A DNA stretch of 48,322 bases from DAOUBP01 sp964513075. Lineage in GTDB: Bacteria > Chloroflexota > Anaerolineae > CG2-30-64-16. A program made the position numbers and the translations under genes. This document shows positions 1 to 9,747 of the stretch, piece by piece. Below the pieces are notes generated by a model, which was not told where the DNA came from, did not search any database, and worked only from the letters and a program-made list of their open reading frames with translations. Every line of letters begins with the position of its first letter. Position 1 is the first letter of the stretch. The DNA lies in assembly GCA_964513075.1 (NCBI GenBank), contig CAZELR010000033.1:1-48322 (forward strand). Direction: 5' to 3'.

Positions 1-100
1 TGAGACAAACGGCGTTTTGGGGCCTCTCAGTCTCATTATCTTTGAGATACGACACACGCCGACGCATTTGGCGAACTAGAGCCGGTGGCACAGGTGCCAG

Positions 101-144
101 TTAAAAGACAAGAGCGCCACTTGAGGCGAGTGACGCTCTTGTCT
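101..144 (-). terminator. Intrinsic terminator downstream of the chimeric EF-Tu gene
   Basis: Bases 106-116 (AGACAAGAGCG) pair with 134-144, and after a one-base mismatch CACT at 118-121 pairs with AGTG at 129-132. Read on the minus strand, the stem is followed directly by TTTTAA (plus 101-106). It lies about 50 bases past the stop codon at 193. Stem plus T-run fits a Rho-independent terminator for the leftward transcript. Confidence 0.75.
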
Positions 145-192
145 ACTAACTGGACTTGCTCGGTTTGGTGTTAAGCGGTTTGCCTGTCAGAT

Positions 193-2181
<1,989 letters not shown>

Positions 2182-2217
2182 GATTCTTCGCCTTCTCGAA
2201 CAACTGTCCGTATCGGT

Positions 2218-2252
2218 CCAGCTAGGGCGTATGCCTCGTACGCCCTAGCTGG
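2218..2252. promoter_or_regulatory. Perfect 14-bp stem-loop between the sigma and EF-Tu-like genes
   Basis: CCAGCTAGGGCGTA (2218-2231) is followed by a 7-base loop and its exact complement (2239-2252). No T-run follows on either strand, so it is not a canonical terminator. It sits in the 97-base gap between the sigma stop and the EF-Tu-like start. It could be an RNA processing or stabilising hairpin or a protein-binding operator. Confidence 0.6.
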
Positions 2253-2278
2253 CCTGAGAGACCAAATCTCGCGTGTTT

Positions 2279-2932
2279 CTACTTTTTGCGAGATACCTTC
2301 TTGGTTTTCTTGAACACCATCCCGAACAGCTTCTCCAGTGGTATCTGCAAAGGCTTTTGCAGCTTTTGGTGCCAGCGGTAACGAACTTTGTGCATCTGTC
2401 CGTTAGTCCATCCCTCGGGTGGAGCTTCTTCACCAGCCATGTCTCTGTAAAAGATCCTTCGATCATCCTCGTTGGTAAGGCGCTGCTCCCCAGTCGCCAA
2501 AAGAAGTTCCCGAAGTTCCCGGTTTATCACTTGCTGCGACAGGTCGTCCTGCTGCTTACAAAGGCTGGCTTCAATGCCGATGACTGCGACTTCATCGTCC
2601 AGAGACTCTACCGTCAGCAATTTCATAACTTTCGATTGATTCCGGTAGTAGTCAAAGATCCTGCGTCGGAGCACCTTGAAGAGCCAACCTCTTGCCTCTG
2701 CCTCTCCCTGATACTTAAACCCACCTGATTGGATCTTCAGCCAGACCACCACCCAAAAGTCACTTAGGACATTTTCAGGGATCTCTGGTGGCAGGTTCTT
2801 GCGGGCATATCCTGCTAGTTCCAGTGAGTGTTTTTCGTACAGGTCATTAAAAAACCGCTCTAGCTGTGGGTCAGTTAACTCTTGTGCTTCATCTATTGGT
2901 CCCTCAGGGGTCCCCGATTCGGTGTTGCTCAT
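2279..2932 (-). CDS. ECF-like sigma-70 family RNA polymerase sigma factor
   Basis: The product is 217 residues long. The N-terminal half resembles sigma region 2: FFNDLYEKHSLELAGYARK, a DFWVVVWLKIQ helix, then GWLFKVLRRRIFDYYRNQ matching the core- and -10-binding helices. The C-terminal part (about 155-205) has a helix-turn-helix-like segment ending RYRWHQKLQK, expected to be region 4, followed by a lysine-rich tail. Overall size fits an extracytoplasmic-function sigma factor. GGGGAG lies upstream of the ATG at 2932. The EF-Tu-like gene follows in the same direction, and part of this gene is duplicated in inverted form at 263-292. No anti-sigma factor is seen beside it. Confidence 0.75.
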   Translation of the reverse strand: MSNTESGTPEGPIDEAQELTDPQLERFFNDLYEKHSLELAGYARKNLPPEIPENVLSDFWVVVWLKIQSGGFKYQGEAEARGWLFKVLRRRIFDYYRNQSKVMKLLTVESLDDEVAVIGIEASLCKQQDDLSQQVINRELRELLLATGEQRLTNEDDRRIFYRDMAGEEAPPEGWTNGQMHKVRYRWHQKLQKPLQIPLEKLFGMVFKKTKKVSRKK

Positions 2933-3302
2933 CTTCGTGGCTCCCCTGGTTGATATGAAGGTTGCGTATCCCGGCCTCGTGATCGCCTTGTGATATGTCT
3001 GCCGGCCCCGGGCGGACCGAGTGTCATCTGGGGTAGAAATGCCATGGGTGCATCCTTTCGATTGCGCAGATCTGCGCAGGTGTGTACGTCACAGAAACAT
3101 GGTAATCGTTTCTGGTGTCTTCTAGCCGGCGGGCCGGTGGCCCGGATAAGTTTCTCCCAAGGATCCCTTTTATTGTCTAGTCCTTAGCATTACATACTCC
3201 TGCCAGATTGTCTATAGCCCATTTGTATAATAGCGCACGAACATCCCTGCATACTTGACGGCTACCCGTTGTTTGTCTGACTGATCAACTCCCCCACCAC
3301 TG
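2933..3302. other. 370-bp intergenic region with a 16-bp palindrome
   Basis: No convincing gene is visible. At 3063-3078 lies the perfect palindrome TGCGCAGATCTGCGCA, a candidate operator 131 bases upstream of the sigma start. A TATAAT hexamer at 3226-3231 (plus strand) has no well-placed -35 box. The GC-rich stretch 3124-3145 is self-complementary. Nothing else is recognisable. Confidence 0.4.
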
Positions 3303-3785
3303 CTAGAGCGTCCGTTTGAGTCGGGCCAGAACGCCAAGCAACCAGTCGTGTGCGCCAGCCAACCAGCTGTAGCCGAACCTGTACCGTTTCACCAGGGCGA
3401 TCGAACGCCGATTGGCTCTGCGAGCCATGAACGCATCGTGAGAAATGCGGAGTGCGGTTGCTAGACGGCTTATATCCTCCTGGGTAGGTTCACCGGCCAA
3501 CAGCAGGCCATTTTCGATAAAGGCCAACCGGGTCGGGTCAATGCCGGACAACTCAGCCAATCGCGAACGCAACATGCGTAGCTGGAGCCGCCGGCAATAC
3601 ACGTAGGCCGCGTAGTTGAGTTGGATGGGATCTCTGCGGGCGTTTTGCACTCTCCTGGGCAATTCCTGGATAAAGGCATCCATTTCTACCTCGATTTGAT
3701 ACGCGTTGGGCCGAACGGCCAGAAGCCGCTGCTCCCGCCGACATTGAGACACCAGAAGCGAACCGATTGCTGGACAGGCTAGCAT
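3303..3785 (-). CDS. XRE/Cro-type helix-turn-helix regulator
   Basis: The 160-residue product carries a Cro/C1-type HTH at about residues 75-120: LRSRLAELSGIDPTRLAFIE and then ISRLATALRISHDAF, the usual XRE five-helix pattern. The 70-residue N-terminal extension and basic C-terminal tail are not recognised. The ATG at 3785 has GAGGAG 10 bases upstream. Copy 1 of the TGATATCG repeat (3808-3838) lies just upstream of this start, so autoregulation through it is plausible (inference). The target genes are unknown. Confidence 0.7.
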   Translation of the reverse strand: MLACPAIGSLLVSQCRREQRLLAVRPNAYQIEVEMDAFIQELPRRVQNARRDPIQLNYAAYVYCRRLQLRMLRSRLAELSGIDPTRLAFIENGLLLAGEPTQEDISRLATALRISHDAFMARRANRRSIALVKRYRFGYSWLAGAHDWLLGVLARLKRTL

Positions 3786-3807
3786 GGATGCTCTGCTCCT
3801 CTACTTC

Positions 3808-3838
3808 TGATATCGTAAAAGCGGGCCAAATCTCGCGG
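3808..3838 (+). repeat. TGATATCG...AAATCTCGCGG repeat, copy 1
   Basis: This is the first of three related non-coding repeats with a conserved left end (TGATATCGTAA) and right end (AAATCTCGCGG). It is in the same orientation as copy 2 and lies 23-53 bases upstream of the XRE start. Together with copies 2 and 3 it is the main content of the gene-free stretch 3786-4465. No convincing ORF was found there. Confidence 0.65.
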
Positions 3839-3943
3839 ATTGGCAGACGAGTTGTCGATGAATTTCAGCGCCTATCTGCGCGAAGTCCAGCTTAGTGCCG
3901 TTGCTGAGGCAGCGATCGTGAGTACTGCGTGCGCTGCTACTCA

Positions 3944-3975
3944 TGATATCGTAAGAACAGAGCGAAATCTCGCGG
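3944..3975 (+). repeat. TGATATCG...AAATCTCGCGG repeat, copy 2
   Basis: This copy has the same ends as copy 1 with a divergent middle. It shares an extra CTCA to its left with copy 3, giving CTCATGATATCG in both. It sits in the middle of a stretch with no supported gene. Confidence 0.65.
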
Positions 3976-4383
3976 GTTTGCTGAGAATTTGATGGTGAGT
4001 TGTTGGCAGTTTCCTCTTTGTCGTCAGCCAAGTCATGTTGGTAACTTTGTTGCTCAGTGATTGCATGGCGTTTGGTCGTAGTCGATATGTGATAAGAAGC
4101 ACCGACCAGAAGATGGGCTGGAGTCTAGCACTACTACAGCTAAGTGTGGGAGCCATCATCTAGCTCCAGGGACGCTGGTTCTGAGCGTGTAACACTGATC
4201 CGACAGTGAGGATAGCCCGGACGTTGTTCACGTGCTGGTGGCGTTGGCCAACGGGTGGCGGCAAACAGCACGAAACTGGACACCAGGACCGAGACATACT
4301 TGTTGCAGTAGCCAGCGGCATTGCTGGAGCACTCACAGCCAACCAGTTACTGCAAATCGGTCTTTCCCTACTGCTATGTAAAA

Positions 4384-4415
4384 CCGCGAGATTTCGGGAA
4401 CCTTCCCCGATATCA
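4384..4415 (-). repeat. TGATATCG...AAATCTCGCGG repeat, copy 3 (inverted)
   Basis: On the minus strand this reads TGATATCGGGG, a variable centre, then AAATCTCGCGG. The centre contains GGGAA-CC-TTCCC, a short hairpin. It is inverted relative to copies 1 and 2 and lies about 50 bases upstream of the small membrane-protein gene. Copies 2 and 3 therefore flank 3976-4383 as imperfect inverted repeats. Confidence 0.65.
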
Positions 4416-4465
4416 TGAGTGTGGACTCATGGATGAGCCAGGTCCAAGTATCAGGAAGGTGCGAA

Positions 4466-4654
4466 ATGGCAACACAGAAAAGATTTGAGGAGAGGTTGGT
4501 AGTGAACGTCCACATGACAGCCCGGCTGTGGACGCTCCTGAAGGCCGGGGCAGTTGTTGGTGGGGTGATCCTGCTTCTGGTGATCGCCGCACACTGGAGG
4601 CTCACGGCAGAGCAAATGATGAGTTTACTGGAGGCGGTGTTCCAGATCAAGTAA
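4466..4654 (+). CDS. Small single-pass membrane protein
   Basis: The start is the ATG at 4466, with AGGAAGG six bases upstream. A longer reading frame from 4415 lacks such a site. The product is about 62 residues. It has a basic and acidic N-terminus (MATQKRFEERL) and one hydrophobic helix near residues 27-43 (AGAVVGGVILLLVIAAH), with an amphipathic C-terminal end. It is followed 57 bases later by the death-like domain gene in the same direction, so the two may form a small unit. Function is not recognised. Confidence 0.5.
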   Translation: MATQKRFEERLVVNVHMTARLWTLLKAGAVVGGVILLLVIAAHWRLTAEQMMSLLEAVFQIK

Positions 4655-4711
4655 GCTCCGGAATCATCTAGTGGGCAAAGGACCGCAGTCGAGGGCAGGA
4701 GAAGCCGGGCA

Positions 4712-5101
4712 ATGGACGCACTGAGAGCACAATTGCAGCAGGTTGATCGAGCCAAGCTCCGTCAGATCCTCGTCAATCACTTTGACGATGGAGAACTGCG
4801 TGATTTGTGCTTTGACTTAGGCATCGCTTACTCTGACCTACCTGGGGAGTGTGCCAGGGACAAAGCCCGCGAACTGATCGCATATTGCGAACGGCGCGGG
4901 CTTTGGCTGGACCTGGTAGGGACAGTATACGACGCGCGGCCGCGGGCTCCCTGGCAGTCTGAATCAGAAACAAAAGATGATTCTCGCGAGGTTTGGGAGC
5001 AGGGCGTGTCCAGCCATTCCAAGGTGAATCCATCCAGCGGCAGTTGGACTTGTTCGACCTACTATTGGGCCAGTCAGATTACTGCGATCTTCTGGGAGTG
5101 A
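4712..5101 (+). CDS. Bacterial effector-associated (death-like) domain protein
   Basis: Residues 1-70 match the small helical adaptor domain common in Chloroflexota and cyanobacteria conflict proteins. The visible pattern is LRQILVNHF, GELRDLCFDLGI, DLPGE, KARELIAYCERRG and then LDLV. Such domains pair effectors (proteases, TIR, NTPases) with sensors by like-like interaction (family knowledge). The remaining 60 residues (from APWQSESETK) look like unselected, Ser/Thr-rich sequence, and no effector domain is attached. The original downstream part may have been lost by frameshift or truncation. An AGGAG site lies 11 bases upstream of the ATG. The gap 5102-5306 contains nothing recognised. Confidence 0.65.
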   Translation: MDALRAQLQQVDRAKLRQILVNHFDDGELRDLCFDLGIAYSDLPGECARDKARELIAYCERRGLWLDLVGTVYDARPRAPWQSESETKDDSREVWEQGVSSHSKVNPSSGSWTCSTYYWASQITAIFWE

Positions 5102-5306
5102 CCGGAACTGTTCTCCGGCCAGGGATGTCCCGAACCGGACCGCTTTTTTGGCGGAAGCAGCGCCGCGGGGCACAGTTTTTCTGGGGGGAGGCAGCGTTGC
5201 TCGCATGCGCTTTGATAGTCGTCAGATGCTGGATGAAAGGTGCGTCACGCGGATTAGTCTGCGTTCTTTGTCGATGATATAGGGGTCCGTACACGCTTTC
5301 TTCGCT

Positions 5307-6077
5307 TCAATCCGCGATGAGGAGAAGTTGGTTGAGATCACGCGCCCCTTGAACCGCTTGGCCGACGTAGTGATTGTTGAAGTAGACCAACGTCAGCGCA
5401 GCCGCCGCGTCGAGCGTCCGGATCTGCGGCGCCCACTCCTGCAGCTCAGCCGCCGGATAGGTGTAGTTGTAACGCTCCCAGGCCTGGTCGTGGTTGTACC
5501 ACTTGGCCGCGTTGCGGCCGTGGAAGCGTACATACGCCACCGGGCCAGTGGCGACGGCCACAGGCGGCAGCAGACCGCGCAGCCGCGGCTCGTCCACGCA
5601 GCAGAAGCCCAGCCCCAAAGACCGCAGCAGCTCGAAGATCCCCTGACTCAGCCAGCCGGCGTGCCGAAACTCAATCACGGCCGGCAGGTCGCCCAGGCCA
5701 GCGCGGACCCGCCGCAGATAGTCCCGGTTGTCCGGCGTCGGGTGAAAGGAGTACGGGAACTGCGCCAGCACGCACGCCAGCTTGCCGGCCTCCACCAACG
5801 GTTGCAGCGCGGCCACAAACGCCGCGCAGTCAGGGTTATCCCGCTCGTGCGTGAGGCCCTGGTAAGCCTTGACGGCAAACAAAAAGTCGGCCGGCGTCCG
5901 CTCCGCCCAGCCCTGCACCAGGCGCGGATCGGGGATGCGGTAGTAGGTCGTGTTGATCTCGACTGTCGCGAACTCCCGCGCGTAGAAAGCCAACTGCTCA
6001 CGGGCCGGCAGCCCCGGCGGATAGAAGGGGCCGACCCAATCGTCGTATGAGAACCCGGATGTGCCGATTCTGATCAT
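5307..6077 (-). CDS. DUF72 (YecE-like) TIM-barrel protein
   Basis: The 256-residue product opens with the hallmark IRIGTSGFSYDDWVGPFYP, followed by FATVEINTTYYRIP and FLFAVKAYQGLTH, which define the DUF72/YecE family. Length is normal for the family. The biochemical role of DUF72 proteins is not established. The gene lies 42 bases downstream of the dnaE2 stop in the same direction and may be the last gene of the mutagenesis transcript. Confidence 0.9.
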   Translation of the reverse strand: MIRIGTSGFSYDDWVGPFYPPGLPAREQLAFYAREFATVEINTTYYRIPDPRLVQGWAERTPADFLFAVKAYQGLTHERDNPDCAAFVAALQPLVEAGKLACVLAQFPYSFHPTPDNRDYLRRVRAGLGDLPAVIEFRHAGWLSQGIFELLRSLGLGFCCVDEPRLRGLLPPVAVATGPVAYVRFHGRNAAKWYNHDQAWERYNYTYPAAELQEWAPQIRTLDAAAALTLVYFNNHYVGQAVQGARDLNQLLLIAD

Positions 6078-6119
6078 CTGTCCCTCCTGCGCGGCCCCTG
6101 GATTATACCACGCGCTCCG

Positions 6120-9100
6120 CTAGGCCGGCAGCGTCCGCACCTCTTGCACCAGCACGCTGACCGCCGCGCCTTCCCGCTGCAACCGGCCTGCAGCCTGGAG
6201 CAATGTTGCGTTGTGCAACACCGCGCGTTGCTGTGCGTATAAGTCTGGCCGCAGGATCAGGTTCACCAGCCCAGTCTCATCTTCCAGCGTGATGAACAGG
6301 TGTCCTTTGGCCGTGGGCGGCGCCTGGCGCACGACCACCAGGCCGGCCACCTTGACCGGGCTGCCGACCGGCCGGGCGGCCAGTTCCGCCGCACTGAGCA
6401 CGGCTTGGCCCTGCAGCCGGGCCCGCCACAGCCGCAGCGGATGGTCGTCCGGCGCCAGGCCCAGCAGCTCGTAATCCCAACCCATCGCCTCGCGTTCGGT
6501 CAGGTCGGGCAGCTCGGCCGGCGTATCGGGCGCCTCGACCAGCGCGTCCTCGGCATACTGCAACCCGCCCAGCGCCCACAGCAGCTGCCGCCGGGGCGCC
6601 TCGAAAGCATCCAGCGCGCCGGCTCGGATCAGGTCGCTCACCAGCGGCCGCGGCAGGCGGGTGCGCCGGCAGAAGTCAGCCAGATCAGCAAAGGGCTCCT
6701 GGCCCCGGGCCGCCAGCAGCCGCTCACGACCGGCTTCCCCCAGGCCCGCAAGGTAGCGCAGGCCGAGACGGAGCCGGGGTGCAGGGGAGCGGGGGAGCAG
6801 GGGAGCAGGGGTGCATCTTTCCTCAGCGCCCGCTCTCCCTTGCTCCCTTTCTCCCTTGCTCCCCCTCTCAAGCGTGCAGCCATCGGCACTGGCGTTGACG
6901 TCCGGCCGCAGCACCGTGAGGCCGTGGCGCTTGGCGTCGCCGATCAGCACTTCCGGCGTGTAAAAGCCCAGCGGCTGGTGATTTAGGAGCGCGCAGTAGA
7001 GCTCGGCCGGGTAGTGCGCCTTGAGCCAGAGGGTCTGGTAGGCGATCAGCGCAAAGGTGGCCGCATGGCTCTTGCAGAAGCCGTAGGTCGCAAAACCCTG
7101 GAGCTGGCCGAAGACCGCCTCGGCCACGGCGGTTTCGACGCCGTTGGCCTGGCTGCCGGCCAGGAAACGGTCGCGCAGCGCGGCCATCGCCGCGGCCGAC
7201 CGGCTGCGGCTCATGGCCCGGCGCAACAGATCCGCCTCGCCCGGCGTGAAGCCCGCCAACGCCATCGCGACGCGCAGCACCTGCTCCTGAAAAATGATCA
7301 CGCCCAACGTTTCAGCCAGCGCCGGCTCCAGGCTGGGATGCGGATAGGTGACCGGCTCCAGCCCCTGCCGCCGGCGCAGATAGGGATGCACCATGCCGCC
7401 CTGGATCGGGCCGGGCCGCACGATGGCGACCTCGATGATCAGGTCCTCGAAGCGCGCCGGTTTGAGCCGCGGCAGCATCGAGCTCTGGGCGCGGCTTTCC
7501 ACCTGGAAGCAGCCGATGGTGTCGCCTGCCGCCAGCAGCCGGTAGACCGCGGGATCATCCAGCGGCAGCGCGTCCAGGTCGAGGGCGAGCCCGTGGCGCT
7601 GCTCGACCAGCGCGCACGCCTCGGTCACCATGCCCAGGGTCGCCAGGCTCAAGAGGTCGGTCTTGATCAGGCCGGCGTCCTCGACCGAGTCCTTGTTCCA
7701 CTGCGCCACGACGGCGCCCGGCTTGGTGGCATGCTCCAGCGGCACGACCTCGACCAACGGCTGCGCCGTAATCAACATGCCGCCCACGTGGACGGACAGG
7801 TGCCGTGGCACGCCGATCAACTGGGAGGCCAGCTCGGTGAGAAGGTCCAAGCGATGCTGCGCATCGTCGGAAGGTTGCATGTTCGATTCTGGATGCTGAT
7901 TGCCCTCCTGCGTGCCCATGTCTCCGTGTCTCCGCGTCTCCCCATCCCCCCCTCTCCGACTCTCCCCCTCTCCCTCGCCCCCCTGCTCCCCTGCTCCCTC
8001 GCTTTCCTGCGCCTCGGCCCACGCCTTCACGCGCCCCAGCTCCTCCGGCGGAAAGCCCAGCGCTCGCGCGGCATCGCGCACGGCCAGGCGCGGCTGATAG
8101 GTGACGACGTTGCAGACCAGCGCGGTGTGCTCGCGGCCGTAACGCTCGTAGACGTAGGCGATCACCTCGTCGCGACGGTCGCGGTCGAAGTCCAGGTCGA
8201 TGTCCGGCATGGTGTCCGTGCGGTCGCTGAGGAAACGCTCGAACAGCAGGTGGTGCGCCAGCGGGTCCACCGGCGTGATGCCGAGCAGGTAGGCGACGAG
8301 CGAGTTGGCGGCCGAGCCGCGACCCTGGCAGCGGATGCCGCGGGCGCGCGCCTCCCGCGCGATGTCCCAAACGATCAGGAAGTAGTCGGCCAGGCCGGCC
8401 GCTTCGATGACGGCCAGCTCGTGGGCGAGCTGCTTGACCGCGGGCGGGGTGACCGGGCGGCACTTGGCGATCAGGCCGGCCTGTGACAGGGCGTATAGAT
8501 GGCTGAACGCGGTCTCATTGGGCGGGATGCCGTGGGGAAACGCCGCGGAGCGGGGCGGAAAGGCGGGCAGCCGGCGGCGCGAGAAGTCGAGCAACACGTC
8601 GCAGCGCTCGGCGATCTCCTGGGTGACGGTCAGGGCAGCCGGCCGCTCGGCAAACAGGGCGGCCATCTCGGCCGCGCTTTTCAGGTAGAACTCGCTGTTC
8701 GGCCGCTGGCGGGCGCCAAGTTCCGCCAGAGGCACGTTGTGGCGGGTGGCGGTCAGCACATCGTGCAGCCGGTGGCCGTCCGGTCGCGCGTAGTGGACAT
8801 CGTTGGTGGCGACGACGTTGGCGCCGACCGCCGCAGCCACGGCCAGCAGCCCGGTTAGTAAGCGGTCATCATCCGGCAGCCAGTGATGCTGCAGCTCGAT
8901 CCACAGCCGGTCGCGGCCGAAGATGTCGACCAGCTTGCCTGCCGCGCGCACTGCGCGGGGCAGATCATCGGCCAACACCGCCTGGGCGACCGCGCCCTGC
9001 CGGCAGCCGGACAGGCACAGCAGACCCCCGGCTTGCTGCGCGACGTCCGCGATGGTCAGCACCGGCGCGCCCTTGGCACCCGCTAGATGGCCGGTCGCGA

Positions 9101-9371
9101 GCAGCCGGCTCAGGTTGGCATAGCCCACCTGCGTCTCGGCCAGCAGCGTCAGGTGCGAGCCGTGCGCCAGCGTGACTTCCGCCCCGATGACCGGCCGCAC
9201 CCCCACCGCGCGCGCCGCCCGCCAGAATTCGACCGCACCGATCAGCCCATCGTGGTCGGTGATCGCCAGCGCCGGCAGACCCAGGGCCACGGCCCGCGCC
9301 AGCAGCGCTTCAGGCGCTGACGCGCCGTCCAACAGGGAGTAGTAGGTGTGGCAGTGGAGTTCGCAGTACAT
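6120..9371 (-). CDS. dnaE2: Error-prone DNA polymerase III alpha subunit DnaE2 (ImuC)
   Basis: The 1083-residue C-family polymerase has an N-terminal PHP domain (ELHCHTYYSLLDGA, TDHDG), the catalytic DIDLDFD motif, an aspartate in IKTDLLSL, and a C-terminal helix-hairpin-helix and OB-fold region (GLRYLAGLGEAGRERLL; VKVAGLVVVRQAPPTAKGH). The short length and the ImuA/ImuB neighbours identify DnaE2 rather than replicative DnaE. In SOS mutagenesis it performs translesion synthesis with ImuA and ImuB. Two in-frame low-complexity inserts interrupt the protein: EGAGEQGGEGEGESRRGG within roughly 7873-8011, and LERGSKGEREQGRAGAE within 6776-6870. They coincide with simple-repeat DNA and probably form surface loops. 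Confidence 0.93.
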   Translation of the reverse strand: MYCELHCHTYYSLLDGASAPEALLARAVALGLPALAITDHDGLIGAVEFWRAARAVGVRPVIGAEVTLAHGSHLTLLAETQVGYANLSRLLATGHLAGAKGAPVLTIADVAQQAGGLLCLSGCRQGAVAQAVLADDLPRAVRAAGKLVDIFGRDRLWIELQHHWLPDDDRLLTGLLAVAAAVGANVVATNDVHYARPDGHRLHDVLTATRHNVPLAELGARQRPNSEFYLKSAAEMAALFAERPAALTVTQEIAERCDVLLDFSRRRLPAFPPRSAAFPHGIPPNETAFSHLYALSQAGLIAKCRPVTPPAVKQLAHELAVIEAAGLADYFLIVWDIAREARARGIRCQGRGSAANSLVAYLLGITPVDPLAHHLLFERFLSDRTDTMPDIDLDFDRDRRDEVIAYVYERYGREHTALVCNVVTYQPRLAVRDAARALGFPPEELGRVKAWAEAQESEGAGEQGGEGEGESRRGGDGETRRHGDMGTQEGNQHPESNMQPSDDAQHRLDLLTELASQLIGVPRHLSVHVGGMLITAQPLVEVVPLEHATKPGAVVAQWNKDSVEDAGLIKTDLLSLATLGMVTEACALVEQRHGLALDLDALPLDDPAVYRLLAAGDTIGCFQVESRAQSSMLPRLKPARFEDLIIEVAIVRPGPIQGGMVHPYLRRRQGLEPVTYPHPSLEPALAETLGVIIFQEQVLRVAMALAGFTPGEADLLRRAMSRSRSAAAMAALRDRFLAGSQANGVETAVAEAVFGQLQGFATYGFCKSHAATFALIAYQTLWLKAHYPAELYCALLNHQPLGFYTPEVLIGDAKRHGLTVLRPDVNASADGCTLERGSKGEREQGRAGAEERCTPAPLLPRSPAPRLRLGLRYLAGLGEAGRERLLAARGQEPFADLADFCRRTRLPRPLVSDLIRAGALDAFEAPRRQLLWALGGLQYAEDALVEAPDTPAELPDLTEREAMGWDYELLGLAPDDHPLRLWRARLQGQAVLSAAELAARPVGSPVKVAGLVVVRQAPPTAKGHLFITLEDETGLVNLILRPDLYAQQRAVLHNATLLQAAGRLQREGAAVSVLVQEVRTLPA
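6776..6870. repeat. Low-complexity GGGAGCAGG/CTCCCTTGCTCC repeat inside dnaE2
   Basis: This tract of degenerate GGGGAGCAGG units changes to CTCCCTTGCTCC units, giving a partly self-complementary block. It is a whole number of codons and encodes a Gly/Arg/Glu-rich insertion before GLRYLAGLG. The same style of repeat occurs at 7873-8011. Confidence 0.7.
7873..8011. repeat. Second low-complexity repeat inside dnaE2
   Basis: Pyrimidine-rich units such as TCTCCGTGTC, CCCCTCTCC and CCCTGCTCC fill most of this block. On the coding strand it gives a Gly/Glu/Arg-rich insert between AWAEAQE and the polymerase core. The frame is kept. Confidence 0.7.
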
Positions 9372-9372
9372 A

Positions 9373-9482
9373 CCAGGAGTCAGGGATCAGGCATCAGGAG
9401 TCAGGCGGCAGGCGGCAGGCGTCAGTGGTCAGGTGACAGACTGCTGCTTACTGACCACTACCTACTGATCACTGTCCACTGT
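9373..9482. repeat. Degenerate GTCAGG/GGCAGGC simple-repeat tract
   Basis: The gap between dnaE2 and the DUF6504-like gene is filled by degenerate units (CAGGAGTCAGG, GGCAGGCGGCAGGC, ACTGACCACT). The end turns into complementary units (TCACTGTCCACTGTCAC), so the tract could fold. Related units occur at 23283-23400 and 26560-26615. Confidence 0.65.
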
Positions 9483-9485
9483 CAC

Positions 9486-9746
9486 CTAATCGTACAGCCG
9501 CACCAGCCGCCATTCGCCGCTGCGCAGATCATGGGCCAGGATGCACAGCAGGCCGTCGGCGGTGGTGAGCTTGACGTACTCCTGCCAGGCCTCGGCTTCG
9601 GGCGTCCACCAACTGGCCCGCACGCGCCAGCGTTGCGCCACGGCGGCCACGGGATGCCAGGCGCCGGCCCACGCGAACGCCTGCGGCGCGCCGGCCGGGT
9701 CAAGCTGCATCGGCACGGGCTCGCCCTGCGGCCAGAGACGCGTCAT
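9486..9746 (-). CDS. DUF6504-like protein of the ImuB/DnaE2 cassette
   Basis: The start at 9746 lies one base after the imuB stop (TGA-A-ATG). The product is about 86 residues with many Trp residues: RLWPQGEPVPMQLD, a WHPVAAVAQRWRV core, WWTPEAEAWQEYVKL, and a closing WRLVRLYD. This pattern matches the small DUF6504 proteins found beside ImuB/DnaE2 in actinobacteria and Chloroflexota (recalled family knowledge). Role unknown. Translational coupling to ImuB suggests a function in the same mutasome. Confidence 0.7.
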   Translation of the reverse strand: MTRLWPQGEPVPMQLDPAGAPQAFAWAGAWHPVAAVAQRWRVRASWWTPEAEAWQEYVKLTTADGLLCILAHDLRSGEWRLVRLYD

Positions 9747-9747
9747 T

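Noticed and set aside
3208..3231. Plus-strand promoter (TTGTCT and TATAAT)
   Set aside because: The spacing is only 12 bases and no plus-strand gene follows.
4993..5277. 94-residue plus-strand frame downstream of the death-like domain
   Set aside because: No recognisable domain; it could be the other half of a frameshifted gene but nothing supports that directly.
5307..6077. Long plus-strand frame antisense to the DUF72 gene
   Set aside because: It is an antisense shadow of a well-recognised gene, with Arg/Gln/Val-rich composition typical of GC-rich complements.
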